Numbered from the stretch's first letter, positions 16,032 through 25,896 are shown. The stretch is 64,000 nucleotides of DNA from CAZGZD01 sp964530005 (GCA_964530005.1 CAZGZD010000001.1:1-64000); one strand, 5' to 3'. The notes: generated from the sequence alone by a model not told the origin. Numbers and translations are program-made.

Positions 16032-16940
16032 TTACTCTACATTCCAATCTTGTTCTGTTTGTGAACCAAGCTCAACAATTATATCAGAAATACTCGCATC
16101 ACCTTGACTGAGGCCACACGCAAAATATTGAGCTATGTCACGCGCCGTATGTGAGTATTTTCCCCCACTCTCAATTACAAGGCACCTCTTCACCTTCATG
16201 TCAGACACCTCGCCTAAATCAACGACACGTATGCCATTGCCCTCTATAATTTGACCCACAGTCGCAGCAGTCAAATAACTTTTTGTATATTTTATTTGAA
16301 CAGTCTTATTTTCATTCCTATAGGTTCTTCGATAAAAATAGCCCTGCAGGCTCTTTGCAAAATCATGTCCTTGAAAAAACTTATCACTACGTCCCACCCC
16401 TTTCGCAAACTGATCCATAAGTGTAAAATCCGCCTTATCGCGCCCTATAAATGCAAAAGCAATAAAAATTCGGTCAAAAAAAGATGCGTTTGACTTGTAT
16501 GTCATTAGCTTGAGGATTGATGGAAGAGTTGTCGTCTGGGGCACCTGCCTTCCATAATATATCTCTGTTTTTGGTGTGTAAAAATAATAATTGGTAAATG
16601 TTGATGTGGCTGATGCGAATGCCCGCCGATACAGATCAGGATTTTTCTCAAGCTCAACCAGCTTACCCAGTGCCCCAAATCGGTAGTTTTTATACCCACC
16701 GGGAACAATAATTTTAGCGTCTGCCGCAAAGGGAATAAAATAATTGATCTTATCCGATAGACCCAAAATATAATATGATGGATTATTATCAAAGACGACT
16801 ACTGATATTGAATCCCGCCCACCAACAAATAGCGACGATATAAAAGCGCGTACAAAGATAATAATTGCAGCAATAATAAGTATTGAAGCTGCAACACGAA
16901 AAATCCTTTTACGAAAATAGGTTATTTGGATCCTCTTCAC
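16032..16940 (-). CDS. membrane-anchored protein with LytR C-terminal-like domain
   Basis: A 302-residue protein with one N-terminal transmembrane helix (residues about 12-36) and an extracytoplasmic remainder. The last 80 residues (GNGIRVVDLG, then SHTARDIAQYFACG, then ISDIIVELG) resemble the LytR_C domain found beside LytR-CpsA-Psr enzymes or alone in wall proteins. No LCP catalytic domain is seen in the middle part. The start codon is GTG. It follows the antiporter gene on the same strand by 31 bases. A role in wall-polymer attachment is inferred only. Confidence 0.6.
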   Translation of the reverse strand: MKRIQITYFRKRIFRVAASILIIAAIIIFVRAFISSLFVGGRDSISVVVFDNNPSYYILGLSDKINYFIPFAADAKIIVPGGYKNYRFGALGKLVELEKNPDLYRRAFASATSTFTNYYFYTPKTEIYYGRQVPQTTTLPSILKLMTYKSNASFFDRIFIAFAFIGRDKADFTLMDQFAKGVGRSDKFFQGHDFAKSLQGYFYRRTYRNENKTVQIKYTKSYLTAATVGQIIEGNGIRVVDLGEVSDMKVKRCLVIESGGKYSHTARDIAQYFACGLSQGDASISDIIVELGSQTEQDWNVE

Positions 16941-16971
16941 TTGAATTTAAAAATAAAAAATTCTTATTAAT

Positions 16972-18699
16972 TTAAAGAGCACCTTGGATAAGTTTTAGGT
17001 GCTTCAGCCATTTGAGAATATCCTCACGCGGAATTCCAAGAAGAAGGAATATTTTCTTGATAATTGAGATCGAGGCTTCAAGTTCAGGCTGAACCACAGC
17101 TCGCACTCCAAGATCACGCATCCTTTGATGATCTTCATTGCTGTCCACACGACTTATGATAAATACCCGTGGGTTGAGACGCTTGGCATGAAGCACAATT
17201 TGCTCCTGATCATACTTTGAAGGTACGGCTGACACAAGTGCTGTGGCATGCTCAATCTGCATATAATCAAGATTGTCAGGATCAGTCGGATCTCCGTAGA
17301 TAATATTGATTCCCTGCTTTTTACCCAGCTCAACAAGAGTGAAATTGTAGTCAATCGCAATATATGGAATATGAGCCAGAGTGAGGGCTCGGCCAATCTG
17401 TGATCCGACTCGCCCATATCCGCAGATTATGATATGTTGCTTCAGATCAAGCATCTCGATAGGAGCTCGATCCAAATCAATCTTATGCTTTACAAACTGC
17501 TCCACAACCGGCACAAACCTGCGTAAAAATGATCGCAAGCCCTCGTATATCACCTCTTTTTTATTGACTATTATCGGTGTCAGAATAAGGCTAAGAAGCG
17601 TCGAGGTGATTACCAGCAAGTATTGATCGTGCGTCACGAAGTTGTGACTTACCAAAAGAAGCATGAGAATAAATGAGGCTTCCCCTATCTGAAACATATG
17701 TATCCCTGCGTAAAAAGCCATTCGTGAGCTGAACTTAAGATATACGAAAATCCCAATGATAATAAACGCTTTGACAAAAATAATGAGCAATGTCAAAAGC
17801 AAAATCTGGGGAAGCTGTTGGACGGCCTCAGCAACCACTACATTGGATCCAATATAGATAAAAAAAAGTGTCGCCAAAATATCACGAAGAGGCCGAATTT
17901 GAGAAAATATATGTCTGTGCTCAGTCGTCTGGGCAACAAGAATACCCGCAACAAATGCACCGACAAGTATAGGTATCTTTAGACTTACCGATGCATAGGC
18001 AATAAAAAATATAAATACGATTACAAAAAAGTTCAGAAGCTCGGTAGACAACCGAGCCACTCGATCCAACACACGCGGCACAGCACGTGATCCCACGTAA
18101 TATACGAGCCATAATATAAATCCAGATACTAAAATTGCAAATACCATATCTCGAATCACAAAGACAATAGAGCTTGTATTTGCAACAATCGAGGTAAATA
18201 TGATGACGAGCGGTATAAAAGCCAGATCTTGAAACATGAGTATTCCGACAGTCACCTCCCCCAGAAATGACGCCTGCTCTTTTTTCTCGGAGATAAGCCT
18301 TGCGACAAGTGAGGTCGATGATCCAGAAAGCGCAAGACCGATAAGACAGGCCTGAACTGCAGAGAATTTGAAAATAAAGAGCAAAATAGCGATCGCTATG
18401 GTCGAAATCAGCATTTGCAAAGTGCCTCCAATAAGAATAAGTCTCTTAAAAGCTACAATCCGAGAAAAATTCACCTCAAGTCCAACAGTAAAAAAAAGCA
18501 AAATAATTCCAAATGACGCAAATGGAGTGATCACTTCGTGGGATACCACACCAGACAAAAGATTCCCAACAACTACCCCCCCAATAAGATAACCAATTAT
18601 TGGTGAAAGCTTTAATCGGCGAGCAATAAGTGCAAGTGCAAAAGGTACAAAAAGATAGATGAAAAAATTCAAAAGAAATTCGACCGGAATCTGCTCCAT
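16972..18699 (-). CDS. CPA2 cation/proton antiporter with TrkA-N domain (KefB-like)
   Basis: A membrane exchanger of K+ or Na+ for protons. The first 385 residues have about twelve transmembrane segments with the family words SPIIGYLIGGVVVGN, FTVGLEVNF and GLALSGSSTSLVARL. The C-terminal RCK/TrkA-N domain binds nucleotide through IICGYGRVGSQIG (residues about 420-432), with the acidic residue in YIAIDYN and a GDPTDPDNL stretch. The 575-residue length is typical. TATAGT ends 6 bases before the ATG. Family call firm; ion specificity unknown. Confidence 0.9.
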   Translation of the reverse strand: MEQIPVEFLLNFFIYLFVPFALALIARRLKLSPIIGYLIGGVVVGNLLSGVVSHEVITPFASFGIILLFFTVGLEVNFSRIVAFKRLILIGGTLQMLISTIAIAILLFIFKFSAVQACLIGLALSGSSTSLVARLISEKKEQASFLGEVTVGILMFQDLAFIPLVIIFTSIVANTSSIVFVIRDMVFAILVSGFILWLVYYVGSRAVPRVLDRVARLSTELLNFFVIVFIFFIAYASVSLKIPILVGAFVAGILVAQTTEHRHIFSQIRPLRDILATLFFIYIGSNVVVAEAVQQLPQILLLTLLIIFVKAFIIIGIFVYLKFSSRMAFYAGIHMFQIGEASFILMLLLVSHNFVTHDQYLLVITSTLLSLILTPIIVNKKEVIYEGLRSFLRRFVPVVEQFVKHKIDLDRAPIEMLDLKQHIIICGYGRVGSQIGRALTLAHIPYIAIDYNFTLVELGKKQGINIIYGDPTDPDNLDYMQIEHATALVSAVPSKYDQEQIVLHAKRLNPRVFIISRVDSNEDHQRMRDLGVRAVVQPELEASISIIKKIFLLLGIPREDILKWLKHLKLIQGAL

Positions 18700-18768
18700 A
18701 GTCTCACTATAGCATAAATCACGATCCCACGAAAGAAAAAAAGCGCGACTATTTAATGCCGCGTAAAT

Positions 18769-19128
18769 CTATGAAGAATCCCGGCAGGTGACGCAGAAGT
18801 GAGCCTCAGGAACAAGCTCCAGGCGCGCCTGAGGAATCTGTCCATGGCACTTTTCACAATACCCATACTCCCCATCATCAATTTTTTTAAGAGATACTAC
18901 GATATCATCAAGCTTCTTGTTCAATGACTTGATCTCGGCTTCTATCGTATCATGACCTAGTTGCTCCCGCACATCAGTGTCCACCGCTGCATTGTCTGAA
19001 GCATGATCTGGGTCAGAGAAAGGATCGTCTCCTTTGAGCTTCTCAATATTAGCCCTTATTTTTATCTGTTCTTCAAGTAGAAGATTCTGCTGCTTTTTTA
19101 TGAACTCCTGTTTTATTTTTGCGTCCAT
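18769..19128 (-). CDS. DksA/TraR C4 zinc-finger protein
   Basis: A small RNA-polymerase secondary-channel regulator of the DksA/TraR type. A coiled-coil N-terminal half leads to a C4 zinc finger, YCEKCHGQI then FCVTC (CxxC, 17 residues, CxxC). I chose the ATG at 19128 (MDAKIKQEFI) because TATTAT (19135-19140) ends 6 bases upstream; an upstream ATG at 19170 would add 14 residues that overlap lgt further. Even so it overlaps the 3-prime end of the lgt-like gene by 56 bases, and its promoter lies inside that gene. Confidence 0.85.
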   Translation of the reverse strand: MDAKIKQEFIKKQQNLLLEEQIKIRANIEKLKGDDPFSDPDHASDNAAVDTDVREQLGHDTIEAEIKSLNKKLDDIVVSLKKIDDGEYGYCEKCHGQIPQARLELVPEAHFCVTCRDSS

Positions 19129-19915
19129 GTCTAAATAATAAACTTCCAATTCTGGCGAATCTATCGCCAATAAGATTCCTGAAATAGTACAGAAAGTACA
19201 AGCTGAATGTCAAGAGTAAAAATGCAGACACAAGCATATTAAAGCTAAACCCAAAGATCAAAAGGTGCTGTGCTTTGATAAAATCTGAAAGCAAAGTAAT
19301 GAGCGCAAAGGTCCAGACAAAGAAATAAAACCCAAATCCATCAAAAAATCTACCACGCCGCACAGCAAAAAGGATCCTGGATACCAAATATGCAAGTACA
19401 AAGAATATTGCAGCCTCATAAAGAGCTGTGATATGCCTGTGCCCTGTAACTCCCTGATACAGCACGTGCAGTGGAAATTTGGTCACTATACCAATCTCAG
19501 ACCCGGCAAAAAAAGACCCTATCTTGCCAAATCCAAGCGCCACACTGGCTGGGGCTACAAAATAGTCGACAATCTGCCGAATTACGATCTTTCGAGACAT
19601 ACAGAAAAAAAGAAGTGAGAGACAGAATCCAAGCAAGAATCCATAAAGAGACATCCCCGGATAGCCATTTATCAGAATAAACTTTAGTATGTTGAGGCCA
19701 AATTTACTGAAGTTGAGCACCACGTATATAAGTCGACTTATAAATAGACCCCCAACCAACGACCAAAAAAGACCATCGAATATATCTTCTTCTCTATAGC
19801 TTGTAAGTCGTATATTTTTCCACAAGAGAAATGTCGACCAGAAAAAAGCAAGTACAAGAAAGGCCCCAAATGTATAGAATTTAAGCCCAGCAATATGAGT
19901 CAAAATAGGCAGCAT
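19073..19915 (-). CDS. lgt: prolipoprotein diacylglyceryl transferase-like protein
   Basis: Lgt attaches diacylglycerol to the lipobox cysteine of prolipoproteins in the membrane. Seven or so hydrophobic segments, PGMSLYGFLLG, ALGFGKIGSFFAGSEIG and HITALYE align with the E. coli landmarks GGMSFHGG, GRLGNFINGE and HPSQLYE. The histidine of the first motif is tyrosine here and the essential arginine of the second is lysine, so activity is uncertain. TATAAT (19925-19930) ends 9 bases before the ATG. A lipoprotein substrate is present at 37219. Confidence 0.75.
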   Translation of the reverse strand: MLPILTHIAGLKFYTFGAFLVLAFFWSTFLLWKNIRLTSYREEDIFDGLFWSLVGGLFISRLIYVVLNFSKFGLNILKFILINGYPGMSLYGFLLGFCLSLLFFCMSRKIVIRQIVDYFVAPASVALGFGKIGSFFAGSEIGIVTKFPLHVLYQGVTGHRHITALYEAAIFFVLAYLVSRILFAVRRGRFFDGFGFYFFVWTFALITLLSDFIKAQHLLIFGFSFNMLVSAFLLLTFSLYFLYYFRNLIGDRFARIGSLLFRHGRKNKTGVHKKAAESST

Positions 19916-20008
19916 AGAGTCTACATTATACTCAAGATATGCAAGTTATGTGAAAGTTATTTTATCAATACCGAGTAATATGCAGTGCCTGTATAATGGG
20001 GGCATAAA

Positions 20009-21598
20009 ATGTACAAGCTTATCGCAATTTTAGGCCTTGCCCTTCTCCTCCGACTATATGGTATAAACTGGGATCTTGGAGGACACCTTCACCCAGACGA
20101 ACGTCAACTTATATTTGTGGCAGATCGTATTCATTTTTTTGACAAGCTTAATCCTGAATTTTTCAACTACGGCACACTCCCTATCTACCTTCTAAAAGGC
20201 ACCAGTCAGCTGCTGAGTATATTCTTTGGTGCGGCTTTAACGAATTACGATGGCATGCTCTATGTGGGGCGAGGGCTATCTATCATCGCATCGCTTGCAA
20301 TCATATGGCTTATCTACCGCATTACTCTTTTGCTTTTTAAGCATAAAAAGACCGCGTATTTTGCGTCATTTTTCTATTCAATATCTTTTTTTACTATCCA
20401 AAACTCCCATTTCTTTATCGTTGACCAGTTCCTCACTCTGTGTCTTACTCTACTTTTGTATATTTCTCTACTCTACTTAAAAAGCCCCAGTATAAAAAAA
20501 ATCGTTCTTATCGCTGCTGCATTTGCCGCGGCCATAACGAGTAAGATCTCAGGAGCGATCGCACTACCACCACTGCTCATTATATTTTTCATCTTTCCCC
20601 TCAATAAAAAAAGAGTTCAGTCTCTTGGAATCTTTTTTATCTGCGCGCTTTTATTTTCATTCATCTTTATGCCATATACATATCTGGCGTGGCCGCAATT
20701 TACACTCGATATCAAGACTCAGCTGCAACTTGCCAAGAATGCCTATGCGTTCCCTTACACCTTGCAGTACGTGGGCACGCTCCCCTATCTTTACTATCTA
20801 AAAAATATTATCTTGTGGGGACTTGGACCTTTTATATCCACACTTTCAATAGTGGGAATGTTCGTCTATTTTAACCTTCTAAAAAAAGATAAATCCACAT
20901 ATAAGCTCCACATCTTTACGATAACTTTATATGCGCTCTATTTTTTGTATATTGGGCAGTCGGCAGTCAAATTTATGCGCTATATGCTCCCAATGTATCC
21001 ATTTTTTGCAATTCTGGCCGCCATTGCATCCGACAGACTCTTGTCATCCAAGAAAATACCCGTCAAATTTTTCTTTTATACTCTTGCGGTATGCACGATT
21101 GTATGGACTCTAGCCTTTGTAAATATATATTCAAGCCAACATACGCGTCTTGCGGCAACAGACTGGATAATAAAAAATATTCCGGCCGGATCAACTCTTG
21201 CCGTGGAACACTGGGATGATCGACTTGCTGGAAATCGCATGGATCTCTACCGGTTTGAGGAACTCACTCTCTACGATATTCCAGATGACAGTGCGAAGTG
21301 GAACATATTGGACGGGAAACTTGCGCGTTCCGATTATATAATCATTGCCTCCAATCGACTCTACGTGCCGCTTCAACGACTTACCGACTGCACAAAGTAC
21401 AAAGTATGCTACCCGCGTACAGCAAGATATTACCCGGATCTATTCGGAGGGAAACTAAGCTTCCATAAAGTAGCCGAATTTGCAGCACCTCCATCGATAT
21501 TTGGCATCAGAATAGATGACCTGGGAGCGGATGAATCCTTCACCGTCTACGATCACCCAAAGATAATGATATTCAAAAAAAATGATAAAGCTCAATAG
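20009..21598 (+). CDS. GT39-type polyprenyl-sugar glycosyltransferase
   Basis: A 529-residue integral membrane glycosyltransferase of the PMT/ArnT (GT39, GT-C fold) type that uses lipid-linked sugars to glycosylate proteins or glycans outside the membrane. The first loop carries the catalytic acidic pair in GHLHPDERQL, then about eleven transmembrane helices follow, and an extracytoplasmic C-terminal portion of about 140 residues. TATAAT (19992-19997) ends 11 bases before the ATG. The next GT39 gene overlaps its end by 17 bases, so the two are coupled. Confidence 0.8.
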   Translation: MYKLIAILGLALLLRLYGINWDLGGHLHPDERQLIFVADRIHFFDKLNPEFFNYGTLPIYLLKGTSQLLSIFFGAALTNYDGMLYVGRGLSIIASLAIIWLIYRITLLLFKHKKTAYFASFFYSISFFTIQNSHFFIVDQFLTLCLTLLLYISLLYLKSPSIKKIVLIAAAFAAAITSKISGAIALPPLLIIFFIFPLNKKRVQSLGIFFICALLFSFIFMPYTYLAWPQFTLDIKTQLQLAKNAYAFPYTLQYVGTLPYLYYLKNIILWGLGPFISTLSIVGMFVYFNLLKKDKSTYKLHIFTITLYALYFLYIGQSAVKFMRYMLPMYPFFAILAAIASDRLLSSKKIPVKFFFYTLAVCTIVWTLAFVNIYSSQHTRLAATDWIIKNIPAGSTLAVEHWDDRLAGNRMDLYRFEELTLYDIPDDSAKWNILDGKLARSDYIIIASNRLYVPLQRLTDCTKYKVCYPRTARYYPDLFGGKLSFHKVAEFAAPPSIFGIRIDDLGADESFTVYDHPKIMIFKKNDKAQ

Positions 21599-22793
21599 AC
21601 GAGATATCGCACTCTCCCTTCTTCTTTTTCTTGTGGCACTTTTAGTGCGCTTCGTCCTCTTGGATAAAATTCCGTCAGGACTACATGGTGATGAAGCGTG
21701 GGGCGGGATCTGGGCTCGACAAATCATAAGTCACTATGATTTACCCATCTTCACAGGAGATGCGCTAGGCAATGTCACAGGACCCTCATATATAATTGCC
21801 CTATTCTTTCATTTATTTGGGGAGTCTGTATTCACACTCCGCCTACCAATTGCTTTCATGGGTGCTCTTAGCATTCCTCTTTTTTATCTTTTTCTTCGGC
21901 TTTTTTTCAGGCGATTTTCCTCATTTGTGACATCGTGCGCACTGTGCTTTTCTCTTATGCACATTCATTACTCGCGAACTGCTTTTTTTCTCATCACGAC
22001 TCTTGTTTTTCAGATTTCCTCGCTTATCTTTTTATTTTTGGGTACTCGGCGTAAAAATTATTGGCATATTGGATTTGCCGCCATATTTGCGGGGCTTGGA
22101 ATGTATACATACAACTCCTTCGTGCTATACCCGGCGACTGTCGCCCTTTTCCTTGCGCTTCGTGTATTCGCAAGCCGATTTAATAAATTCAGCATTTATG
22201 CCTTTTTACTTTTTATCTTTGTTTTTATTCTTACAGGAAGTGGACTGTTTAAATTGATTTATGAAAAGCCTGATTTCTATTTGGGCCATTTCAAGACCTA
22301 TTCTATCGCCAACTACAAACCAATTCGCGATGAAACCGACAATTTAAAAAAGCTGTCGGGTATAGCCGCAAATGGACTTACTAAGGTAAGCACTTTTTTC
22401 GTTGGTCGCCAACTTGATTTTGCAGATGGATATGGGAAGTATAGAAGTTTCAATATTGCCTATCTTGTATTTTTTGCACTTGGTCTTTTTGTTGTGATAA
22501 AAAAACGAAATGAAGAATTCTTGTTTGTTGTAGGCTCTCTTTTTCTAATTATTCTAAGTTCATTTTTAACGATAGAGGGAACATATAGACGAATCATACT
22601 CACTCTTCCCTATCTCTATTTTCTCATGGCCGCTTTCATATCCTTAGCATTTCAAAAATCCAAAAATCGCTTCCTTGTAATAAGTATTGTATCGATAGTA
22701 ATAATCTGTTCAGCAATTAATCTTTATACATATTTTGTTATGTTTGCAGGTGATATAGAAGCCAAATGGGTATTCGCAGATGATCTTGCGTGA
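21582..22793 (+). CDS. GT39-type glycosyltransferase, interrupted by in-frame TGA
   Basis: A second GT39-type membrane enzyme (403 residues up to the stop) with the signature first loop GLHGDEAWGG holding the catalytic aspartate and about ten transmembrane segments. The last residues before the stop (KWVFADDLA) begin the extracytoplasmic tail, but a TGA at 22791-22793 ends the frame. The same frame stays open for another 99 codons with sensible protein sequence. Recent mutation, sequencing error or readthrough are all possible. The core is complete, so it may still work. Confidence 0.72.
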   Translation: MIKLNRRDIALSLLLFLVALLVRFVLLDKIPSGLHGDEAWGGIWARQIISHYDLPIFTGDALGNVTGPSYIIALFFHLFGESVFTLRLPIAFMGALSIPLFYLFLRLFFRRFSSFVTSCALCFSLMHIHYSRTAFFLITTLVFQISSLIFLFLGTRRKNYWHIGFAAIFAGLGMYTYNSFVLYPATVALFLALRVFASRFNKFSIYAFLLFIFVFILTGSGLFKLIYEKPDFYLGHFKTYSIANYKPIRDETDNLKKLSGIAANGLTKVSTFFVGRQLDFADGYGKYRSFNIAYLVFFALGLFVVIKKRNEEFLFVVGSLFLIILSSFLTIEGTYRRIILTLPYLYFLMAAFISLAFQKSKNRFLVISIVSIVIICSAINLYTYFVMFAGDIEAKWVFADDLA

Positions 22794-22805
22794 ACTGCAG
22801 AATTC

Positions 22806-23093
22806 ATGCAAAAATATAATCCCTCAACTGAATTTTTATTCTATTCTTCCAGATGGAGCTGTAATTATGAGACAGTTCGCTTTATTGCTCCAGATATTAC
22901 ATGCTACGACCGAGCGCATGAGTTTGGTACATATAGTCTCCAAAAATCGCCTCATAAAAGTACGGCATTCGTACTTATTGGCAATTATATGTCAAAAATT
23001 GACGAGATCAAGAAAATGTATCCACACGGAGCAGAAGAAGAAGTTTATAGCAGTGAACAATCAGTTGCACTTATATATTATCTCTCTCGTTGA
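22806..23093 (+). pseudogene. C-terminal continuation of the GT39 gene after in-frame TGA
   Basis: Encodes 95 residues (from MQKYNPSTEF, with RFIAPDITCYDRAHEFG and a final LIYYLSR) in exactly the same frame as the upstream gene, 12 bases after its TGA. There is no promoter, ribosome site or hydrophobic segment of its own. It looks like the soluble end of the GT39 protein rather than a separate gene. Confidence 0.6.
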
Positions 23094-23096
23094 AAA

Positions 23097-24158
23097 CTAC
23101 ATAAATCTCTTGAAAAACCCCAATATCCCCTGATTCCAACCTACAGTATGAGTGACTCCTGGAGTACGGGATTTGACCTCATCAAAGTTGTCAAGATACC
23201 ACTGATAAGATCTAATAAGGGCCTGACTATTTGAATATTTGGGTTTCCATTTCAAGGTCTTAGTCAACTTGTCAATTGACACATATGAGTCTTGATCTGC
23301 TGTCTCGTATACCCATTGATAAAGCGGCGAAAGTCTTAGCTTTTCAAGGATAAATAAAGTCTTTTTCACAAGCCACGCGGGCGTCGGAAATATCTTAGAT
23401 CCGCTTTTTGCGTATTTAAACAATGCTCCAAGATCGCGTCCAACAGTATCAAATTGAGCAGCTCCTATATTGAATACATCGTTCACCTGCTTTTTATTTT
23501 TGTGGGTCGCAAGAAGATATAAAGCCGCACACAAATCTTCTACTTCAAGGAGTTGGTAACGGTTTAGACCACGACCTACGACCGGTATGCGACGTCCATC
23601 CCGAATCCAGTCAAATAAAATCTCAAAAACTCCAAGCCGATGAGTACCGACAAATGTCTTCGGCCGAATAATACTTACCGTAAGTCCACGATCTTGATAC
23701 TTCGTGCAGAGCGCCTCGGCTGCTATCTTGCTCTCGCCGTAGGGACCAACTCCATACACAGGATCGCTCTCGTATATTGGATGCTTTTTGGGTATACCAT
23801 ACACAGCGGTTGATGAGATGTATATCACGCGCGACACTTGATTTGCCACACAAGCCTCCAGTACATTTTTTGTGCCCTTAATATTGGTGCTATATATCTC
23901 TTTTGCGCTCCATAAGGGTAAAGCTGCAGCTGCATGGATCACAACGTCAACATTCCTTAGACTTTTTGTGAATTTTGCCCTATCTCTTATATCGACAGTA
24001 AGATTTACAGTTTGCTTAGGATACTCTTTGAGGTTAGGGGACATAATGTCAGCGATTACAACATCCCACTTTTTTCGACTAAAATAGCGTGCGCAGTGCA
24101 AACCCAAAAAACCCGCACCACCTGTAATAAGTACTTTTTTTGGCACAAGAAATATCAT
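23097..24158 (-). CDS. NAD-dependent epimerase/dehydratase (extended SDR)
   Basis: An extended short-chain dehydrogenase that modifies nucleotide sugars or a similar substrate. The dinucleotide motif is VLITGGAGFLGLHCA, the catalytic residues YISSTAVYG and YGESKIAAE (YxxxK). The 353 residues fit the class. ATG at 24158 gives MIFLVPKK; a GTG four codons later gives MPKKVLITGG and follows TATGAT by 7 bases, so the shorter start is equally good. Its stop is four bases from the GT39 tail on the other strand. Substrate unknown; glycan neighbours suggest a sugar nucleotide. Confidence 0.85.
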   Translation of the reverse strand: MIFLVPKKVLITGGAGFLGLHCARYFSRKKWDVVIADIMSPNLKEYPKQTVNLTVDIRDRAKFTKSLRNVDVVIHAAAALPLWSAKEIYSTNIKGTKNVLEACVANQVSRVIYISSTAVYGIPKKHPIYESDPVYGVGPYGESKIAAEALCTKYQDRGLTVSIIRPKTFVGTHRLGVFEILFDWIRDGRRIPVVGRGLNRYQLLEVEDLCAALYLLATHKNKKQVNDVFNIGAAQFDTVGRDLGALFKYAKSGSKIFPTPAWLVKKTLFILEKLRLSPLYQWVYETADQDSYVSIDKLTKTLKWKPKYSNSQALIRSYQWYLDNFDEVKSRTPGVTHTVGWNQGILGFFKRFM

Positions 24159-24208
24159 ATACTAAGAGCTTCACTTTTACCAGTGATGCACTATAATTAA
24201 CCTTTTAT

Positions 24209-24787
24209 ATGGCCCAAATGCGCAAATTAAGAGTAGGATTCGACCTTGATGGCGTAATTCTCTACAATCCAGCGCGTATTCTACGACCAGTACTCCACCC
24301 TCTCCTCACCCGTAGCTTTGGGAAAAAGAATCTTCATTTTTATAAACCTCAAAACAAACTCTCACGCTTTTTTTGGAAGCTTGCTCACAAATCAAGCCTT
24401 TTCCCGGCCCGTGGATTTACACAGCTCTGCCGACTAATCGAAGATGGCGATATTGAAGCTTACATCATAAGCGGAAGATACCGCATGCTTGAAGACGACT
24501 TCACATCGTGGACTAAAAAGCTCAATGATCACAACTCTTTCTCAGGAATATTTTTTGATGAGGACGATCTTGAACCGCACGTATTTAAAAGAAAAATGAT
24601 CAACCAGCTCAAGCTGGACGTATTTGTCGAAGACAACTGGGATATTGTGCAGTCACTTCAAGATATGACTGGAAAAAATATAGAAGTACTATGGATATCT
24701 AATGTACTTGACTCTGCAATTGGGTATCGCCGTAAGTTCTTTAGTCTTAGGTCTGTCGTCGAATACCTAAAAACAAAGGTGAAGTAG
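24209..24787 (+). CDS. HAD superfamily protein
   Basis: A 192-residue protein with HAD-phosphatase landmarks: motif I VGFDLDGVI (Asp12, Asp14), a motif II-like IISGRYR and motif IV VFVEDNWDI. It resembles 5-prime-nucleotidase-like HAD proteins but I cannot name a substrate. TATAAT (24192-24197) ends 11 bases before the ATG, and no neighbour shares its strand, so it stands alone. Confidence 0.72.
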   Translation: MAQMRKLRVGFDLDGVILYNPARILRPVLHPLLTRSFGKKNLHFYKPQNKLSRFFWKLAHKSSLFPARGFTQLCRLIEDGDIEAYIISGRYRMLEDDFTSWTKKLNDHNSFSGIFFDEDDLEPHVFKRKMINQLKLDVFVEDNWDIVQSLQDMTGKNIEVLWISNVLDSAIGYRRKFFSLRSVVEYLKTKVK

Positions 24788-24798
24788 TATTTTGCGAA

Positions 24799-25869
24799 TT
24801 ATATCTGAGGAGTTTTTTCAACTTTTTTGAGAACTTGTTTGAGATCTCGACCTGATTCTTCCCGTATTTTTGGCACTCCACGTGTTGGGATAAATGAAGC
24901 GATCACACGAAATAATTTCCCTTGCTTCTCTTCAGCGACAAGCAGTCGAATTTTCTCGACACCAGGCAATTTTTTTAATCCTCGCGTAAATTTGTGCAAG
25001 AATCGTGCGACAATCTGGTGACTCTGACTCGTGAGACCTGATTCAATAAGCTCAATCTCGCGAGCTCGGACTGGTTTGATCAGAAGCCCCAATAGGTCTG
25101 TCGTAGTCACGATGCCGATAGGCCGCGATTGATTATCCACAACCACAATACTTCCAATCTCATGCTCAAGTATTGAGTCAAGGGCATCGAGAAGCGGCTT
25201 ATCCCCACTCAATTTAACGACATTTTTTTGCATGAAATTTTTGACTTTCTGAAAAGATAATTTTGTCTTTGTGCCAATTCGATCGCCCTTGTGCTCACGA
25301 GAACGGGGCTGAACCAGAAAATTGATAAGATGATAGTATGTCAACACTCCCTGAACTTTCTGACCATCTCCAACAACAATAATTTTTGAGTGTTTGTATT
25401 TTTTGAAAATTGATAATGCATGCGATACTGAATCCTCCATATTGATAATAAGTAGCTTGCCCGCCTTATGCGCAATAAGCGCTGCAAGTGATATCCTGTA
25501 TTCCTTAGCATCTCGCAGCTGAGATAGCATATTGCGAGCTGATATAATCCCAGAAAATGAATTGTTCGAGTCGAATATTGGCAGGTAATGTACGCGTGAA
25601 GATATCATAAGTGAGGCAACGCGAGATACTGGATCTTGAATCCTAAGCCTTGGCGGATGAAATAGAATATGACCAATCTTGGTATTTCCAGGATGCGAAC
25701 TCTTGATAAGCGCATGATATGGATTTATGACACCAACGTACTCGTTCTTACTCGTAAATACAAATGCCGCATCATGAGACGACGCAAGACTCGAGATAGC
25801 TGACTTAAGCGTAGTATCTGGGCTAATTTTGATTATATTTTTAGTCTTAAGAGTGTTTAGTAGTCTCAT
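24799..25869 (-). CDS. protein with four CBS domains
   Basis: A 356-residue protein built almost wholly of CBS motifs. Each has the usual strand ending such as YVGVINPYHAL, FSGIISARNML, VQGVLTYYHLI and PIGIVTTTDLL. CBS pairs bind adenosine nucleotides and act as energy or nucleotide sensors. A basic C-terminal part of about 80 residues follows (FLHKFTRGLKKLPGVEK and so on), which could be a small extra domain for RNA or ligand binding. No enzymatic domain is attached. Confidence 0.85.
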   Translation of the reverse strand: MRLLNTLKTKNIIKISPDTTLKSAISSLASSHDAAFVFTSKNEYVGVINPYHALIKSSHPGNTKIGHILFHPPRLRIQDPVSRVASLMISSRVHYLPIFDSNNSFSGIISARNMLSQLRDAKEYRISLAALIAHKAGKLLIINMEDSVSHALSIFKKYKHSKIIVVGDGQKVQGVLTYYHLINFLVQPRSREHKGDRIGTKTKLSFQKVKNFMQKNVVKLSGDKPLLDALDSILEHEIGSIVVVDNQSRPIGIVTTTDLLGLLIKPVRAREIELIESGLTSQSHQIVARFLHKFTRGLKKLPGVEKIRLLVAEEKQGKLFRVIASFIPTRGVPKIREESGRDLKQVLKKVEKTPQI

Positions 25870-25896
25870 ACAGTGATATTCGCGTTATATATTGTA

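Noticed and set aside
22791..22793. TGA read as glycine (code 25) in this genome
   Set aside because: Apart from this one site the genes have no internal TGA, and several genes end naturally with TGA (4101, 28173, 44358, 49895), so the standard bacterial code fits.
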